DNA from: a virus
IMG/VR virus record: IMGVR_UViG_3300031669_000149
Coordinates: 1-32,156 of that record
DNA length: 32,156 bases
Direction: 5' to 3' (one strand)
The position numbers and the translations under genes were made by a program. Numbering within the stretch: the stretch's first letter is position 1; each line of letters opens with the position of its first letter. The notes below the pieces were generated by a model that worked only from the letters and a program-made list of their open reading frames with translations, was not told the DNA's origin and did no database searches. Shown here in pieces: positions 21,397 to 27,911 of this stretch.

Positions 21397-22440
21397 ATGA
21401 ATCCAATTCTACAAGCATTAATGGAACGCGCCGGGGTTCATTTTATGGGCCAGCCGGGCGTGGACTTCCAGGCAGCAAACGCGAATCTGCGTTTGGCACA
21501 CGATGGTTTCGCGTGCGACGCGCAGCCTTCCTTGATCACCACAAGCAACGCCGGTATTCCGGCATTCTTGACAACCTACATCGACCCCAAGCTGATTGAA
21601 GTGCTTGTGTCGCCGATGAAAGCTGCCGAGGTTGTGGGTGGCGAGGTTAAAAAGGGTGACTGGGTTACCGAAACGGCAATGTTCCCACTGGTAGAATCGA
21701 CCGGTGAAACATCGTCATACGGCGACTACAGCGAAAACGGCATGGCCGGTGTTAACTCGAACTTCCCGCAGCGTCAAAGCTATCACTACCAGGTGATGAC
21801 GCAATGGGGCGAAAAGGAACTCGAGCGCGCAGGTCTAGCACGTATCGACTGGGCTAACCGTATGAATATTGCGTCTGTTCTGACTCTGAACAAGTTCCAG
21901 AATAAAACGTATTTCTTCGGCGTATCCGGTCTGCAAAACTACGGTCTGTTGAACGACCCTAACCTGTCAGCCGCGATCGTACCGAATACGAAAACGGCCG
22001 GCGGTACAAGCTGGGAATTTGCGACGGGCACCGAAGTATTGGCAGATGTTACAAAGTTATATGTGAAACTGCAAAACCAGGCGAACGGTGTAATTGATCG
22101 AAACACAGCGATGACGTTGGCGATGTCCCCGGTGTCGGATGGTAACGGCATGACAAAGGTTACCGATTTCAACGTGACTGTTGCGATGAAAGTCAAGGCC
22201 ATTTACCCGAACATGCGCATCGTAACGGCTCCCGAATATACGACCACATCTGGTGAATTGGTACAGTTGTTCGCTGATGAAATCGAAGGGCAGCGTACCG
22301 CCGATACAGCGTTCACGGAAAAACTGCGTGCGCATCCGATTGTCGTTCAATCCTCAAGCTTTAAACAGAAAAAAAGCCAAGGAACTTGGGGCTGTATCGT
22401 ATACAGGCCGGCATTCATAAGCCAAATGATCGGAACATGA
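21397..22440 (+). CDS. major capsid protein (DUF2184 family)
   Basis: A 347-residue protein one base after the decoration gene stop. Its features fit the DUF2184 major capsid group (HK97 fold): TYIDPKLIEVLVSPMKAAEV (about 60-80), FPLVESTGETSSYGDYSENG, QVMTQWGEKELERAG, FFGVSGLQNYGLLNDP and C-terminal SSFKQKKSQGTWGCIVYRPAFI. Gene position after protease and decoration protein and before a strong terminator supports the call. It forms the icosahedral shell after proteolytic maturation. Confidence 0.87.
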   Translation: MNPILQALMERAGVHFMGQPGVDFQAANANLRLAHDGFACDAQPSLITTSNAGIPAFLTTYIDPKLIEVLVSPMKAAEVVGGEVKKGDWVTETAMFPLVESTGETSSYGDYSENGMAGVNSNFPQRQSYHYQVMTQWGEKELERAGLARIDWANRMNIASVLTLNKFQNKTYFFGVSGLQNYGLLNDPNLSAAIVPNTKTAGGTSWEFATGTEVLADVTKLYVKLQNQANGVIDRNTAMTLAMSPVSDGNGMTKVTDFNVTVAMKVKAIYPNMRIVTAPEYTTTSGELVQLFADEIEGQRTADTAFTEKLRAHPIVVQSSSFKQKKSQGTWGCIVYRPAFISQMIGT

Positions 22441-22470
22441 CCCTGCGTTAACATATTAACTGTTTGATGT

Positions 22471-22510
22471 ATAATAAACCCCATTGCAACTTGATGGGGT
22501 TTATTATTTT
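22471..22510. terminator. strong intrinsic terminator after the capsid gene
   Basis: A perfect 14-bp stem, ATAATAAACCCCAT (22471-22484) with ATGGGGTTTATTAT (22494-22507), encloses a 9-nt loop and is followed by a short T run (22508-22510). It ends transcription of the head genes, so the downstream connector and tail genes depend on read-through or another promoter. Confidence 0.9.
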
Positions 22511-22524
22511 ATGGCTACTAAACG

Positions 22525-22584
22525 GCATAACAAAGAGTTAATGGGCGACGCTTCGCGGCGTCCCTCTTGAACGGCGGGTTAGAC
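22525..22584. other. integron attC site 1 (from a lost upstream cassette)
   Basis: R'' box GCATAAC (22525-22531, one mismatch to RYYYAAC) and R' box GTTAGAC (22578-22584, exact GTTRRRY) bracket an imperfect hairpin: GTTAA-GGG pairs with CCC-TTGAAC around a GACGC/GCGTC stem. The 60-nt length and the central cttcgcggcg resemble attC sites such as that of aadA cassettes. No cassette gene precedes it. Confidence 0.8.
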
Positions 22585-23014
22585 ACAACGTTAAAAGATA
22601 GGTGAACCATGAAATTAACTGAATTAAATCCACGATGGATAACATTGCAAAATTGGGTATCACCAGAACCATTCTACATTGGTTTATCTTTCCTGTGCCC
22701 GCATTGTCCATCTGATTTAGATGAGCACGGCAAAACTCGGCGTAGAAGATTAGCTATTTCGTTTTGGCCTCCGATTGACACAACAAATATGCTCGGGAGA
22801 GTGTTTGATTTGCCAGTAAATCAGATGGCGCATAGACGAGAATCTGGAGATACATTCGATACCCTGACTATTGAGCCAAGCATTGGTTTTGAAAGCATTG
22901 GACATTGGCACGGACGAATCACTAACGGGCAATGTGTCTAACGTGTATTTGAGCGGGCGCGTATAAATTTTTGATTGAAAAACCACGCTTCGAGCGCTCC
23001 GCTCGAACGGAAAG
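22579..23014 (+). mobile_element. complete integron gene cassette (436 bp)
   Basis: The cassette runs from the T after G22578 in attC1 to G23014 in attC2. Its own R'' box (GTCTAAC, 22936-22942) is the exact reverse complement of its first R' (GTTAGAC, 22578-22584), as required when the cassette closes into a circle. It holds one promoterless gene in the normal orientation, and the stop codon lies within the R'' box. Confidence 0.8.
22609..22941 (+). CDS. cassette gene, DUF6527-like small protein
   Basis: A 110-residue protein with AGGTG a few bases before ATG 22609. It has a CPHC pair near residue 30 (LSFLCPHCPSD), then ESGDTFDTLTIEPSIGFES and GHWHGRITNGQCV. The GDTF-x-TLT-x-x-PSI ... HWHG-x-ITNG pattern is that of DUF6527-like proteins found in integron cassettes and phages. 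Possibly a small metal-binding protein; function unknown. Codon use is more AT-rich than the flanking virion genes, consistent with foreign origin. Expression would depend on read-through of the upstream terminator or an unseen promoter. Confidence 0.78.
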   Translation: MKLTELNPRWITLQNWVSPEPFYIGLSFLCPHCPSDLDEHGKTRRRRLAISFWPPIDTTNMLGRVFDLPVNQMAHRRESGDTFDTLTIEPSIGFESIGHWHGRITNGQCV

Positions 23015-23020
23015 TTAGGG
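22936..23020. other. integron attC site 2 (belongs to the complete cassette)
   Basis: R'' GTCTAAC (22936-22942) and R' GTTAGGG (23014-23020; the last base departs from GTTRRRY) flank L'' TTTGAGCGG and L' CCGCTCGAA, which pair with one mismatched or extrahelical base. The centre is an irregular loop. The length is about 85 nt, within the attC range. Confidence 0.78.
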
Positions 23021-23028
23021 GCGAAACT

Positions 23029-23139
23029 ATGAAATGGCAACCAATTGAGACAGCACCAGAAGCAACCAATGTACTTGTGTGGCGGGAAAACTTAAAACTG
23101 CATATGGCTTTACATGGTCGCACGCTTAGAATAGTATGA
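23029..23139 (+). CDS. truncated second cassette gene (DUF551-like start)
   Basis: ATG 23029 opens a 36-residue ORF, MKWQPIETAPEATNVLVW..., matching the start of the W-x-PIETAP-x-x-x-x-VLVW family common in phages and cassettes (DUF551-like, normally 70-130 residues). It stops early at 23139, and no complementary R'' (CCCTAAC) follows. The second cassette therefore looks cut or decayed. A small hairpin GAGCG/CGCTC and GTTAATC at about 23154-23160 may be an attC remnant. Confidence 0.5.
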   Translation: MKWQPIETAPEATNVLVWRENLKLHMALHGRTLRIV

Positions 23140-23185
23140 GCGCTCAAACGCTCGTTAATCAACTATAACTTAGGGAATTGCAAAA

Positions 23186-23536
23186 ATGGCCACTAAATCC
23201 GTAAACGTATGCTGCAAGCTGCCGCACGGTATCATCATCCAGCACCCGCTCGACGCTAAAAATACCGTCACTCTGTTGGGTAAAAATAAAGCCACGATCA
23301 TCGGAGCTGACTACGCAATCACCAAGGTTGACGGCGACTTCTGGGCCGACTGGTCTGCCGTAAATAAAGAATTCGCCCCCGTCGTATCTGGCGCAATCTT
23401 TGTTGCTAAAAATCAAGCCGATGTGACTGCCAAGGCCGCTGAGTTCAAAGAGCGCAAAACCGGCTTTGAACCCATGCGCACCGATGGCAAAGACGAGCGC
23501 GCATCTGGCATAAAGTCTGCTGACAACAAAGAATGA
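23186..23536 (+). CDS. conserved phage head-tail region protein
   Basis: A 116-residue soluble protein: VNVCCKLPHGIIIQ, ATIIGADYAITKVDGDFWADW and a C-terminal helix with ERKTGFEPM. This pattern (a short beta protein ending in KTGFE) is recurrent next to DUF4054 connectors in phages; the exact role is unknown to me. Its first 12 bases (ATGGCCACTAAA) nearly repeat ATGGCTACTAAA at 22511, on the other side of the cassette insertion. Its stop overlaps the next start as ATGA. Confidence 0.7.
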   Translation: MATKSVNVCCKLPHGIIIQHPLDAKNTVTLLGKNKATIIGADYAITKVDGDFWADWSAVNKEFAPVVSGAIFVAKNQADVTAKAAEFKERKTGFEPMRTDGKDERASGIKSADNKE

Positions 23537-23928
23537 TCGTCGTATTCGACCCCGGGGCGTTTAAAATTCGTTACCCCGAATTCGCGGGAGTTTCGGATGC
23601 ACTGCTGTCCGCCTGCTTCACCGAGGCGGGGCTTTATCTATCGAATACAGACGCGTCACCTGTGCAGAATATCGTCAGGCGTACGCTATACCTAAACATG
23701 CTCACCGCCCACATTGCCTTTATGGGCGGCGCGCTGAGTGCTGACGGAATGCCTCGGCCTGTCGGTCGCGTGTCGCAAGCGGGTGAGGGCTCAGTGTCCG
23801 CCGGTTTCGAATACGGTACGCCTGGTACGCAAGCCTGGTTCGTACAGTCGCAATATGGGGCAAGCTTCTGGCAAGCTACAACCAGCCTACGCGGCTTTCG
23901 CTACCGCGCGCAACCTACCGTATACTAG
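23533..23928 (+). CDS. head-tail adaptor, DUF4054 family
   Basis: A 131-residue protein with the DUF4054 layout: FKIRYPEFAGVSDALLSACFTEAGLYLSN, then a helix LYLNMLTAHIAFM and the glycine/serine loop VGRVSQAGEGSVSAGFEYG before FVQSQYGASFWQATTSLRGFRY. These connector proteins sit below the portal ring. The start is in ATGA overlap with the upstream gene, and the next gene begins 2 nt after its stop. Confidence 0.85.
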   Translation: MIVVFDPGAFKIRYPEFAGVSDALLSACFTEAGLYLSNTDASPVQNIVRRTLYLNMLTAHIAFMGGALSADGMPRPVGRVSQAGEGSVSAGFEYGTPGTQAWFVQSQYGASFWQATTSLRGFRYRAQPTVY

Positions 23929-23930
23929 CC

Positions 23931-24431
23931 ATGGTCGCCCGCACTTTCGACAACGTTACGGCGAAGCTAACCGAGATTGCCGAGAGTATGGGTGAAGGTT
24001 CGGTCCGTGTGGGATTCATGGAGGGCGCGACGTATCCTGACGGCACGCCGGTTGCTGCAGTCGCTTATTGGAACGAGTTCGGTGGCCCAAATCGGCCCCC
24101 TCGCCCGTTCTTTCGCAAGATGATTTCCGCAGAATCCCCGACCTGGGCTGGCAAATTGGCGACCCAGATTAAGTCCTCGAATTATGACGGAGACAAAGCG
24201 TTGGCGCGAATGGGTGAGGATATCGGCGGCGGATTGGTACAGAGCATTAGAGATTTTACGACCCCCGCATTGGCGATGCGCACCATTCTCGCGAGGGCGT
24301 CTGGCGAAAAACACGGTGCCATAAAATCAGGAACTATCGCCAAACCCCTCATTGACACCGCTCACATGTTAAATTCGGTCAGTTATCAAGTCGATGACGG
24401 CGAAGTGGTGCCGATCAAAAGGGCTGAATAA
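23931..24431 (+). CDS. neck / tail completion protein (HK97 gp10 or Mu G-like)
   Basis: A 166-residue protein with VRVGFMEGATYPDGTPVAAVAYWNEFG, then PPRPFFRKMI, and LIDTAHMLNSVSYQV at the C-terminus. The A-x-x-NEFG ... PPRPF ... L-x-DT-x-x-(L/M)-x-x-S pattern is that of phage minor tail/neck proteins that close the head or attach the tail. It lies between the DUF4054 connector and the next neck genes, as expected, and its stop overlaps the next start as TAATG. Confidence 0.85.
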   Translation: MVARTFDNVTAKLTEIAESMGEGSVRVGFMEGATYPDGTPVAAVAYWNEFGGPNRPPRPFFRKMISAESPTWAGKLATQIKSSNYDGDKALARMGEDIGGGLVQSIRDFTTPALAMRTILARASGEKHGAIKSGTIAKPLIDTAHMLNSVSYQVDDGEVVPIKRAE

Positions 24432-24802
24432 TGGACTTGCGCGGAATTGCCAATGGGGTAACGAGTGCGATCAACCCAAATGAGCCGGTGACAATCTTAC
24501 GTTCGACCGGTTATACGGCAGGGGCTGGTGCCAGGCAGGTGCCGTCGTATGCTGCAGCAGATCCGGCCTCAGCGAACGTGCAAGCATTGGACTCGGTGGA
24601 CTTGAAGCAGCTTGACGGCCTCAATATTCAAGGGACTATTCGCGCCATTTATATTCGAGGTTCGTTGCTCGGCACGTCGCGACCTGACGTAAAGGGCGGG
24701 GACATCGTGCAACGAGGGGCTGCCGGCAACTGGCTAGTCGTTAAAGTGCTTGAGGCCTGGCCAAACTGGACTAAAGCCGCAATCGTGCTGCAGGTGCCAT
24801 GA
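24431..24802 (+). CDS. conserved neck-region phage protein
   Basis: A 123-residue protein with VTILRSTGYTAGAGARQVPSY, VQALDSVDLKQLDGLNIQG, IRAIYIRGSLLGTSRPD and GGDIV ... NWLVVKVLEAWPNW. I recognise the pattern as a conserved head-closure-type neighbour in phages with DUF3383 sheaths. A mostly beta, head-closure-like fold is likely (inference from position and pattern). It overlaps both neighbours by one to four bases. Confidence 0.72.
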   Translation: MDLRGIANGVTSAINPNEPVTILRSTGYTAGAGARQVPSYAAADPASANVQALDSVDLKQLDGLNIQGTIRAIYIRGSLLGTSRPDVKGGDIVQRGAAGNWLVVKVLEAWPNWTKAAIVLQVP

Positions 24803-25320
24803 TGACTGACTTTACCGTAAGCCTGACAATTGACAATGTGATCGACGCGCTGGCTGCCTATCTAACGCCGTTCGTCGCCGGATCACCGATTATCCGCGGG
24901 CAAGTTAATCGCACACCGCTGCCGCTCGGGCCGTTCGTGGAGTTGACCGAGATACTTACAGTCGACTTAAGCGTGCCGACAACCGGTCACGATCCTGTAT
25001 TGCAACTCAACACCATAACCGGACCGGCGCAAATTGACGTGCAGCTCGATTTTTACGGGGCGTCGGCTGGTGATTATTTCAAAGCTGCCCGCACTGCCTT
25101 CCGCACTGGCTACGGCTTCGACGCATTTCCGGCCACGATAAAGCCCCTCTATATGTCAGACGGTCGCCAATCCCCGTTAACCACGGGGGAACAACAATAC
25201 GAAAGTCGTTGGACATGCACAGTATCCATGCAATATAATCCAGCAATCACGCTGCCGCAGCAGTCCGCAAATACACTGAGCGCCAGCCTTGTGAGTGTTG
25301 AAGCAACTTACCCGGCGTAA
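24799..25320 (+). CDS. tail terminator / neck protein (gp12-like)
   Basis: A 173-residue protein: two adjacent ATGs (24799 and 24802) overlap the previous stop. The features VIDALAAYLTPFV, RGQVNRTPLPLGPFVELTEI, PAQIDVQLDFYGASAGDYFKAARTAFRTGYGF and a late SRWTCTVSMQYNP resemble phage neck terminator proteins, which cap the tail tube and join tail to head. It is directly upstream of the sheath gene, the usual place. Confidence 0.78.
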   Translation: MMTDFTVSLTIDNVIDALAAYLTPFVAGSPIIRGQVNRTPLPLGPFVELTEILTVDLSVPTTGHDPVLQLNTITGPAQIDVQLDFYGASAGDYFKAARTAFRTGYGFDAFPATIKPLYMSDGRQSPLTTGEQQYESRWTCTVSMQYNPAITLPQQSANTLSASLVSVEATYPA

Positions 25321-25339
25321 AATTTAAGGAGTAGCGCAA

Positions 25340-26833
25340 ATGATCCCAGCAAGTGACATCGTACAAGTTAACCCCTCGGTCATAAGCGCCGGCGGATCAG
25401 CGCTCGCTCTCAATGCTGTTATCTTGACAAAGGACACGGCAGTCCCGATTAATACGGTCAAGCAGTTTTCTAACGCAGCTGACGTCGGCAGCTTCTTCGG
25501 CCTGTCTTCGCAGGAATACCAGTGGGCGGCCTATTACTTCCAGGGCCGCAACAATTCAACTCTGCGCCCGGCCCAATTGAATTTTGCACAATATCCCGAA
25601 GCGGCAGTCGGTGCATATTTGCGCGGCGGTTCGCTGGCAGCAATGACGCTCGCGCAGCTTCAAGCGCTAAGCGGCACCATAATCGTGACAATCGACGGTG
25701 TGCTCGAAACTTCAGCATCAATCAGTTTGTCGGGTGCTACGAGCTTCAGCGATGCCGCCACGATTATTGCTGCAGGTTTCACGCTGCCGAATTTCGCAGT
25801 GACATACGACTCCGTACGCTCAGCGTTCGTATTTACCTCAAGCACGACCGGCGCCGCAACGACGGCCACTTTTGCGACCGGTACGCTATCCGCATCACTG
25901 ATGCTAACATCGGCGACCGGCGCGGTATTATCGCAAGGCGCCGACGTGGCGAACCCTCTAACATTCATGGCGAGTGTTACCGCAGTTACGCTGAACTGGG
26001 CGACATTCTCTACTGTGTGGAAGCCTACAACCGCCGAAGCCGTCGGCTTCGCGCATTGGAATAGCCAGCAATCTAACCGTTATGCGTATGTATGTTGGGA
26101 TAACGTAGTTGCCGCACTGACGTTCCCCGACACCACATCCAATATGGGCTTGATTGTTACAGCAGGTTACGGCGGCACCACTGGCGTGTATTGTGATCCG
26201 GTTCTTGACGCCAACGGATATGCGGCAGCGATGGTGTTAGGCACAGCGGCCAGCATTGACTTTGGGCGCGCAAACGGACGCATCACGTTCGCATTCAAAT
26301 ATCTTGACGGCATCCCCGTGAGTGTGACAAGCCAAACGTATTCAACAGCCCTGAAGCAAAATAGTTACAACTTTGTGGGCCAGTGGGCGACCGCGAATCA
26401 AGGCTTCACCTTCTTCTATCCTGGCAGCGTAACGGGCACTTATAAATTCCTTGACAGCTACCTGAATGAGGTTTATCTAAACAGCCAGTTGCAGCTTGCT
26501 CTCATGGACTTGCTGATTGCGATGAACGCAATCCCATACACCGCAACCGGCAACACGCTTATTGCGCAGGCGTGTCAGGATCCAATTAACCAGGCGTTAA
26601 ATTTCGGTTCAATCGTTCCTGGCGTGACGTTGTCGGCTTCGCAAATCGCACAGGTTAACAATGCAGCAGGTCTTGAAATTGACGGCGTGCTGAGCACTCG
26701 CGGATGGTATCTGCAGGTCGGTACTGCCACGGCTCAGGTTCGTGCAGCACGCGGTTCACCTCCAATTACTCTGTGGTATATGGACGGCGGCAGTGTGCAG
26801 CAGATCAATGTCGCTTCGATCATGATTCAATAA
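25340..26833 (+). CDS. contractile tail sheath (DUF3383 family)
   Basis: AAGGAG lies about 10 nt before ATG 25340. The 497-residue protein shows the DUF3383 sheath signatures: VQVNPSVISAGGSALALNAVILT at the N-terminus, FSNAADVGSFFGLSSQEYQWAAYYFQG, a central beta domain with repeated Ser/Thr/Ala stretches, then SIDFGRANGRITFAFKYLDGIP, NSYNFVGQWATANQGFTFFYPG and the C-terminal strand-donating region. It forms the contractile outer tube. It proves the myovirus type together with the tube gene next door. Confidence 0.9.
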   Translation: MIPASDIVQVNPSVISAGGSALALNAVILTKDTAVPINTVKQFSNAADVGSFFGLSSQEYQWAAYYFQGRNNSTLRPAQLNFAQYPEAAVGAYLRGGSLAAMTLAQLQALSGTIIVTIDGVLETSASISLSGATSFSDAATIIAAGFTLPNFAVTYDSVRSAFVFTSSTTGAATTATFATGTLSASLMLTSATGAVLSQGADVANPLTFMASVTAVTLNWATFSTVWKPTTAEAVGFAHWNSQQSNRYAYVCWDNVVAALTFPDTTSNMGLIVTAGYGGTTGVYCDPVLDANGYAAAMVLGTAASIDFGRANGRITFAFKYLDGIPVSVTSQTYSTALKQNSYNFVGQWATANQGFTFFYPGSVTGTYKFLDSYLNEVYLNSQLQLALMDLLIAMNAIPYTATGNTLIAQACQDPINQALNFGSIVPGVTLSASQIAQVNNAAGLEIDGVLSTRGWYLQVGTATAQVRAARGSPPITLWYMDGGSVQQINVASIMIQ

Positions 26834-26847
26834 CGAGGGTCAATTAA

Positions 26848-27282
26848 ATGTCAACTATTACAAGTGCAAATAGCGTTTTGATGCTCGGTATCAATAAGCT
26901 GTTCAACATCCCGATCCAGATGCAAGGCTTCGCCACTGACGACGCCTTCGCGGTCGACGATGTGGATATGGCCGAAACTATGATCGGTGTTGACGGTAAA
27001 TTGTCTGGCGGCTGGGTGCCGGCAGTAAAGTCAATGGAAATTTCACTGCAGGCCGATTCGGCTTCAAATGATTTCTTCGACGCCTGGATCGCGGCCGAAA
27101 GCGTGGCGCGCGAAAAGTACACAGCAAACGGTTCAATTTTGTTGCAAGGAACCGGACGCCTGTATGTACTGACGAACGGCTTCTTGAAAAAAGGCAGCGT
27201 CATTCCGGCCGCCAAAAAAGTCCTGCAGCCTCGCAAATTCACGATTGAATTTGAAAGTATTGCCGGAGCACCGATAGCATGA
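26848..27282 (+). CDS. tail tube protein (DUF3277-like)
   Basis: A 144-residue protein with ITSANSVLMLGINKLFNIPIQMQGFATDDAF, DMAETMIGVDGKLSGGWVP and LQADSASNDFFDAW. This is the standard inner-tube protein paired with DUF3383 sheaths. It polymerises as hexameric rings around the tape measure. GAGGG precedes the ATG, and its stop overlaps the chaperone start as ATGA. Confidence 0.88.
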   Translation: MSTITSANSVLMLGINKLFNIPIQMQGFATDDAFAVDDVDMAETMIGVDGKLSGGWVPAVKSMEISLQADSASNDFFDAWIAAESVAREKYTANGSILLQGTGRLYVLTNGFLKKGSVIPAAKKVLQPRKFTIEFESIAGAPIA

Positions 27283-27710
27283 GGAAAGCCATAACTTATA
27301 CGGCGACGACCGGTCGCGACGCTGGTAAAACGTTCTTGCTTACGGAAATGGCGGCACGTCCGGCGCATAAGTGGGCCACTCGCGCACTGTTCGCTGTGAT
27401 GAATGCGGGACTTGAAGTGCCTGAAGAGTACGCCGACGCAGGCTTTGCGGGCCTTGCCGCTGTAGTATCGTCCGGCGATACTCAGTTGCTGGCGATGTTT
27501 ATCCGCACCTTGGGTAAACTTGATGTGGCCGTCGCAATGCCGTTGCTCGAGGAATTGCTGGATTGCGTAGAAGTCGTGCCGGACCCAAGCAAGCCTCACG
27601 TAAAACGCAAATTGTTCGATGAGGATATCGAAGAGGTCGCCACAGTTTTCGCATTGCAAAAGGAAGTTTTAGTTTTGCATGTGGGTTTTTTTACGGCAGG
27701 CGCCCGGTAG
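27279..27710 (+). CDS. tail assembly chaperone, short (zero-frame) form
   Basis: A 143-residue protein (RKAITYTATTGRDAGKTFLLTEMAARPAHKWATRALFAVM, then helices to LPLLEELLDC and VATVFALQKEVLVLHVGFF), the pattern of the short tail assembly chaperone located between tube and tape measure. It binds the tape measure during tail polymerisation, like lambda gpG. It ends shortly after a slippery run of seven Ts where a second product branches off. Confidence 0.87.
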   Translation: MRKAITYTATTGRDAGKTFLLTEMAARPAHKWATRALFAVMNAGLEVPEEYADAGFAGLAAVVSSGDTQLLAMFIRTLGKLDVAVAMPLLEELLDCVEVVPDPSKPHVKRKLFDEDIEEVATVFALQKEVLVLHVGFFTAGAR

Positions 27711-27907
27711 ATTTCGGACCGAGCGCCTGTAGTAATGCGAGGTTGTTGGAATATACAAATGTGCCTAGGTATATTGGCGCGGTAGTGTCGGCGAAACTGG
27801 CATCGCTGCTTGAACTCGATACCGTTTTGTCCACCGAGGATATGTTCGACCTGTTGGAAATATTGGCAATTGACGCACATAACCAGCGCATCGTAAATAA
27901 GGAATAA
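27279..27907 (+). CDS. tail assembly chaperone, long frameshifted form
   Basis: After slipping back one base at 27692, translation continues YGRRPVDFGPSACSNARL ... VPRYIGAVVSAKLASLLELD, STEDMFDLLEILAIDAHN, to TAA at 27905-27907, giving about 209 residues. The added 71 residues have the L-x-x-ED-x-x-DLLE-x-x-x-x-D-x-HN-x-R pattern of long-form chaperone tails (the gpGT counterpart). No start codon with a ribosome site precedes this second part, so it is expected to be made only by frameshift. The long form recruits tube subunits to the tape measure. Confidence 0.82.
27686..27729 (+). promoter_or_regulatory. -1 programmed frameshift signal: slippery T_TTT_TTT plus hairpin
   Basis: Seven Ts (27686-27692) are read GGT TTT TTT, giving a perfect X-XXY-YYZ heptamer. 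After a 4-nt spacer comes a stem-loop: CAGGCGC (27697-27703) with GCGCCTG (27723-27729), extended by CGGT/ACCG (27705-27708 / 27718-27721). The -1 frame is open to 27907. This is the canonical tail-chaperone frameshift arrangement. Confidence 0.85.
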
Positions 27908-27911
27908 TCAA

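Noticed and set aside
23140-23160. A full third attC site after the second cassette
   Set aside because: Only a 5-bp hairpin and GTTAATC are visible; the required complementary R'' box (CCCTAAC) is missing, so at most it is a remnant.
25522-26064. 180-codon alternative-frame ORF inside the sheath gene, tested as a second dual-coding locus
   Set aside because: Unlike 5210-6025 it has no Shine-Dalgarno site, and the product is an Arg/Cys-rich sequence without conserved segments.
26844-27659. 271-codon minus-strand ORF opposite tube and chaperone
   Set aside because: The forward genes have clear families, coupled starts and a frameshift signal; the reverse frame has no supporting motif or ribosome site.
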